Source: Bacteroidales bacterium
GTDB taxonomy: Bacteria; Bacteroidota; Bacteroidia; Bacteroidales; UBA3824
Direction of reading: 5' to 3'
Length of the DNA: 25,627 nucleotides
Assembly (NCBI GenBank): GCA_017543645.1
Contig: JAFYFR010000062.1
Coordinates: 1-25,627 of the forward strand
Positions 23,993 to 25,627 of this stretch are shown here, one piece after another. Positions within the stretch are counted from its first letter, which is position 1. Every line of letters begins with the position of its first letter. The position numbers and the translations under genes were made by a program. The notes below the pieces were generated by a model. The model worked only from the letters and a program-made list of their open reading frames with translations. It did not search any database and was not told the origin of the DNA.

Positions 23993-25036
23993 TTATTTTA
24001 ATTTTTCTTGGAGTTCTTTAATCTGTTTCTGTAGTTCGTAAACCTGACGGTCGAGGTCGGGAAGTTTCTTAAATATTATGTGGCTCTTGTAGAAGCTCTT
24101 CAGCGGAATGGCCGGAGCGCCGAGGTAGTATGTAGAGGTGTCCTTTATTGCCGTGTCGATACCCGACTGCGCGCCTATCTTTGCGCCGTCGGCCACGGTG
24201 ATGTGCCCTGCGAATCCTACCTGTCCGCCTATCATGCAGTTGGCGCCTATCTTGGTGCTGCCTGCTATGCCGCACTGCGCCGCCATAACGGTGTTGCTGC
24301 CCACGTGGCAGTTGTGAGCCACTTGGATAAGGTTGTCGAGCTTTGCGCCCTTGTGTATAACGGTGCTGCCCATTGTGGCACGGTCTACGGTGGTGTTCGC
24401 GCCTATCTCCACGTTATCTTCTATAATAACGTTGCCAATCTGGGGTATCTTGGTGTAAGTGCCGTCTTTTTCGGGGGCAAAGCCGAATCCGTCGCCGCCT
24501 ATTACCACGCCGGCATGGAGTGTTACGTTGTTGCCGATAACGCAGTCGGCATATATCTTAACACCCGGATAGAGTGTTACATTGTCGCCGATTTTAACAT
24601 TTTTGCCAACATACACTTGCGGGTATGCCTTGAAGTTTTTGCCAATAGTAACGCCCTTGCCGATGTAAGCGAATGCGCCTATGTAGACCTTCTGTGGCAG
24701 CTGCACACCGTCGGCTATAAACGATGGCTGCTCCACACCTTCGGGCTGAGGCAAGCTTTGTTGGTACAGGGTGAGCAACTGGGCAAGGCAGTCGTAAGAG
24801 TTTTCCACACGTATGAGTGTGGCCGATACAGGCTGTTCGGGTTTAAAATCTTTATTAACAAGCACTATCGAAGCCTTTGTTGTATATATATAAGGTGTAT
24901 ACTTAGGGTTCGACAGGAAGGAGAGCTGCCCTGAGGTGGCCTCTTCGATTTTGGCTAATGAGCTTACTATTGCGTTTTCATTGCCTTCTACTTCGCCGTG
25001 CAAGTAGTCGGCTATCATTTTAGCTGTAAATTCCAT
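23993..25036 (-). CDS. lpxD: UDP-3-O-(3-hydroxyacyl)glucosamine N-acyltransferase LpxD
   Basis: LpxD adds the second 3-hydroxyacyl chain, to the 2-amino group, in the third step of lipid A synthesis. This 347-residue protein has an N-terminal uridine-binding domain (1-about 100, [15 protein letters not shown]), a hexapeptide beta-helix (about 105-310), the catalytic histidine in IQVAHNC (His241) and the signature GGDGFGFAP (180-188). The C terminus is a coiled coil ([17 protein letters not shown]), as expected for the trimer. It is the first gene of the operon; a -7 element sits just upstream, leaving a leader of only about a dozen nucleotides. The ATG at 25036 gives the usual family N terminus. 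Confidence 0.97.
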   Translation of the reverse strand: MEFTAKMIADYLHGEVEGNENAIVSSLAKIEEATSGQLSFLSNPKYTPYIYTTKASIVLVNKDFKPEQPVSATLIRVENSYDCLAQLLTLYQQSLPQPEGVEQPSFIADGVQLPQKVYIGAFAYIGKGVTIGKNFKAYPQVYVGKNVKIGDNVTLYPGVKIYADCVIGNNVTLHAGVVIGGDGFGFAPEKDGTYTKIPQIGNVIIEDNVEIGANTTVDRATMGSTVIHKGAKLDNLIQVAHNCHVGSNTVMAAQCGIAGSTKIGANCMIGGQVGFAGHITVADGAKIGAQSGIDTAIKDTSTYYLGAPAIPLKSFYKSHIIFKKLPDLDRQVYELQKQIKELQEKLK

Positions 25037-25053
25037 AGGTCTACGATTTTTGG

Positions 25054-25086
25054 CAAAATTAATAAAAGTATTTTGATTAGCGGCAA
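25054..25086 (-). promoter_or_regulatory. Putative promoter of the lpxD operon
   Basis: Read on the minus strand, TAATTTTG (25061-25054) is a perfect TAnnTTTG match. TTG (25086-25084) lies 22 nt upstream as a possible -33, slightly long. The inferred transcript would start close to the ATG at 25036. Confidence 0.45.
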
Positions 25087-25377
25087 TTTTTTTACGGAAA
25101 AAGAAAAATAGTTTTTATACTTACCTTAAACTAATTAGGATAAAACCGCAAGGAAGCAGGACTTTTTTTAATAAAGACGCATTTTTTTCCTTATCCTCGG
25201 ACTAAGTAACACGTTAACATCCACCATTGTAAAGCATCATTAGTGAAATGATATACATAAATATTTGCTTTGTAGTCAATAATAGTATAATATTATAGTT
25301 GTAAAACACCCAAATAATAAGTCTGTTGACTAATGATGTGATAAAATGGTATATGATTATGTAGGGTTTGCACTAAT
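25087..25377. other. A/T-rich region without a recognisable gene
   Basis: No open frame with codon structure, tRNA or terminator was found. The only structure is an inverted pair CATCATTAGT (25235-25244) and ACTAATGATG (25329-25338), about 84 nt apart, plus a small local hairpin ATCATT/AATGAT around 25236-25252. Function unknown. Confidence 0.6.
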
Positions 25378-25549
25378 GTCGTGTATGTCGGGTGCATGTT
25401 TAAGGCGAGTTTAGTGCGGTGTCGTGTATGTCGGGCACATGTTTAAGGCGTCCATAGTGCGGTGTCGTGTATGTCGGGTGCATGTTTAAGGCGTCCATAG
25501 TGCGGTGTCGTGTATGTCGGGCGCACGTTTAAGGCATCCATAGTGCGAA
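25378..25549. repeat. Four tandem copies of a 43-bp unit
   Basis: Units span 25378-25420, 25421-25463, 25464-25506 and 25507-25549. Each starts GTCGTGTATGTCGGG and contains GTTTAAGGC and TAGTGCG. Units 2 and 3 differ at only two positions; unit 1 differs near its end and unit 4 at a few positions. The period is not a multiple of three, and there are no unique spacers, so it is neither a coding repeat nor a CRISPR array. GC-rich sequence with a short ACAGCC/GGCTGT hairpin (25551-25579) follows to the window end. Confidence 0.92.
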
Positions 25550-25627
25550 GACAGCCAAAACGTGTGCCCCGCCGGCTGTTCCCCTCACTCAAAACGCCTA
25601 TAATCACCGCCGCCCCAGCACTTCCCT

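Noticed and set aside
24080..24934. A 284-codon plus-strand frame opposite lpxD
   Set aside because: lpxD has its full motif set and catalytic histidine on the minus strand; this is a shadow frame.
25378..25549. CRISPR array
   Set aside because: The units abut directly with no unique spacers, and no cas genes are nearby.
25443..25627. Minus-strand open frame entering from the window end and running through 43-bp repeat units
   Set aside because: The repeat is 43 bp, so the frame shifts in every unit and reaches a stop at 25443-25445. There is no recognisable domain, so it is more likely chance read-through of a non-coding repeat.

Overview
The window most likely comes from a Bacteroidales (phylum Bacteroidota) chromosome. 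The indicators are an LpxC-FabZ fusion in an lpxD-lpxC/fabZ-lpxA cluster, the sigma-54 activator-LptE-TPR protein-SecG gene order, BspA-like leucine-rich surface proteins, a C10 (streptopain-type) protease with carboxypeptidase-regulatory-like repeats, T9SS-like C-terminal tails, and A/T-rich leaders with TAnnTTTG-type -7 elements. The genus cannot be named from the sequence alone.

Layout. 1-1247 (+) is the 3' part of a BspA-like surface protein gene broken by three frameshifts. 1321-4898 (+) is an envelope operon: sigma-54 activator, lptE (4-nt overlap), a low-complexity/TPR protein and secG, closed by a strong terminator. 5147-14074 (-) is one giant secreted protein of 2975 residues: signal peptide, C10 cysteine protease, 21 Ig-like repeats and a C-terminal tail. 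A divergent promoter region separates it from an endonuclease/exonuclease/phosphatase-fold enzyme (14291-15316, +). Then come a membrane PAS/SpoIIE phosphatase (15436-17484), mazG (17490-18272) and an MscS channel (18297-19127). The mazG-mscS junction consists entirely of a heptanucleotide tandem repeat that contains the mscS start codon. On the minus strand, lpxD, lpxC/fabZ and lpxA (25036 down to 21805) are followed 28 nt later by a BspA-like leucine-rich repeat protein (21776-19149). The last 590 bases hold no clear gene but carry four tandem copies of a 43-bp unit.

How the genes work together. Two blocks serve outer-membrane biogenesis: lipid A synthesis (lpxD, lpxC/fabZ, lpxA), and LPS and protein export (lptE, secG). 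Three exported proteins (the broken gene at 1-1247, the giant protease and the LRR protein) end in the same roughly 74-residue domain and are probably sorted by the same surface or secretion route. The phosphatase, MazG and MscS suggest a stress-related group, but this rests only on adjacency.

The least ordinary features are: the giant protease, in which five of 21 Ig-like repeats carry a jelly-roll-like domain inserted at the same loop; the shared C-terminal tail, found in the broken gene only after following the frameshifts; the heptamer-repeat start region of mscS; and the 43-bp tandem repeat. I saw no CRISPR array, transposase, phage gene, tRNA or rRNA.
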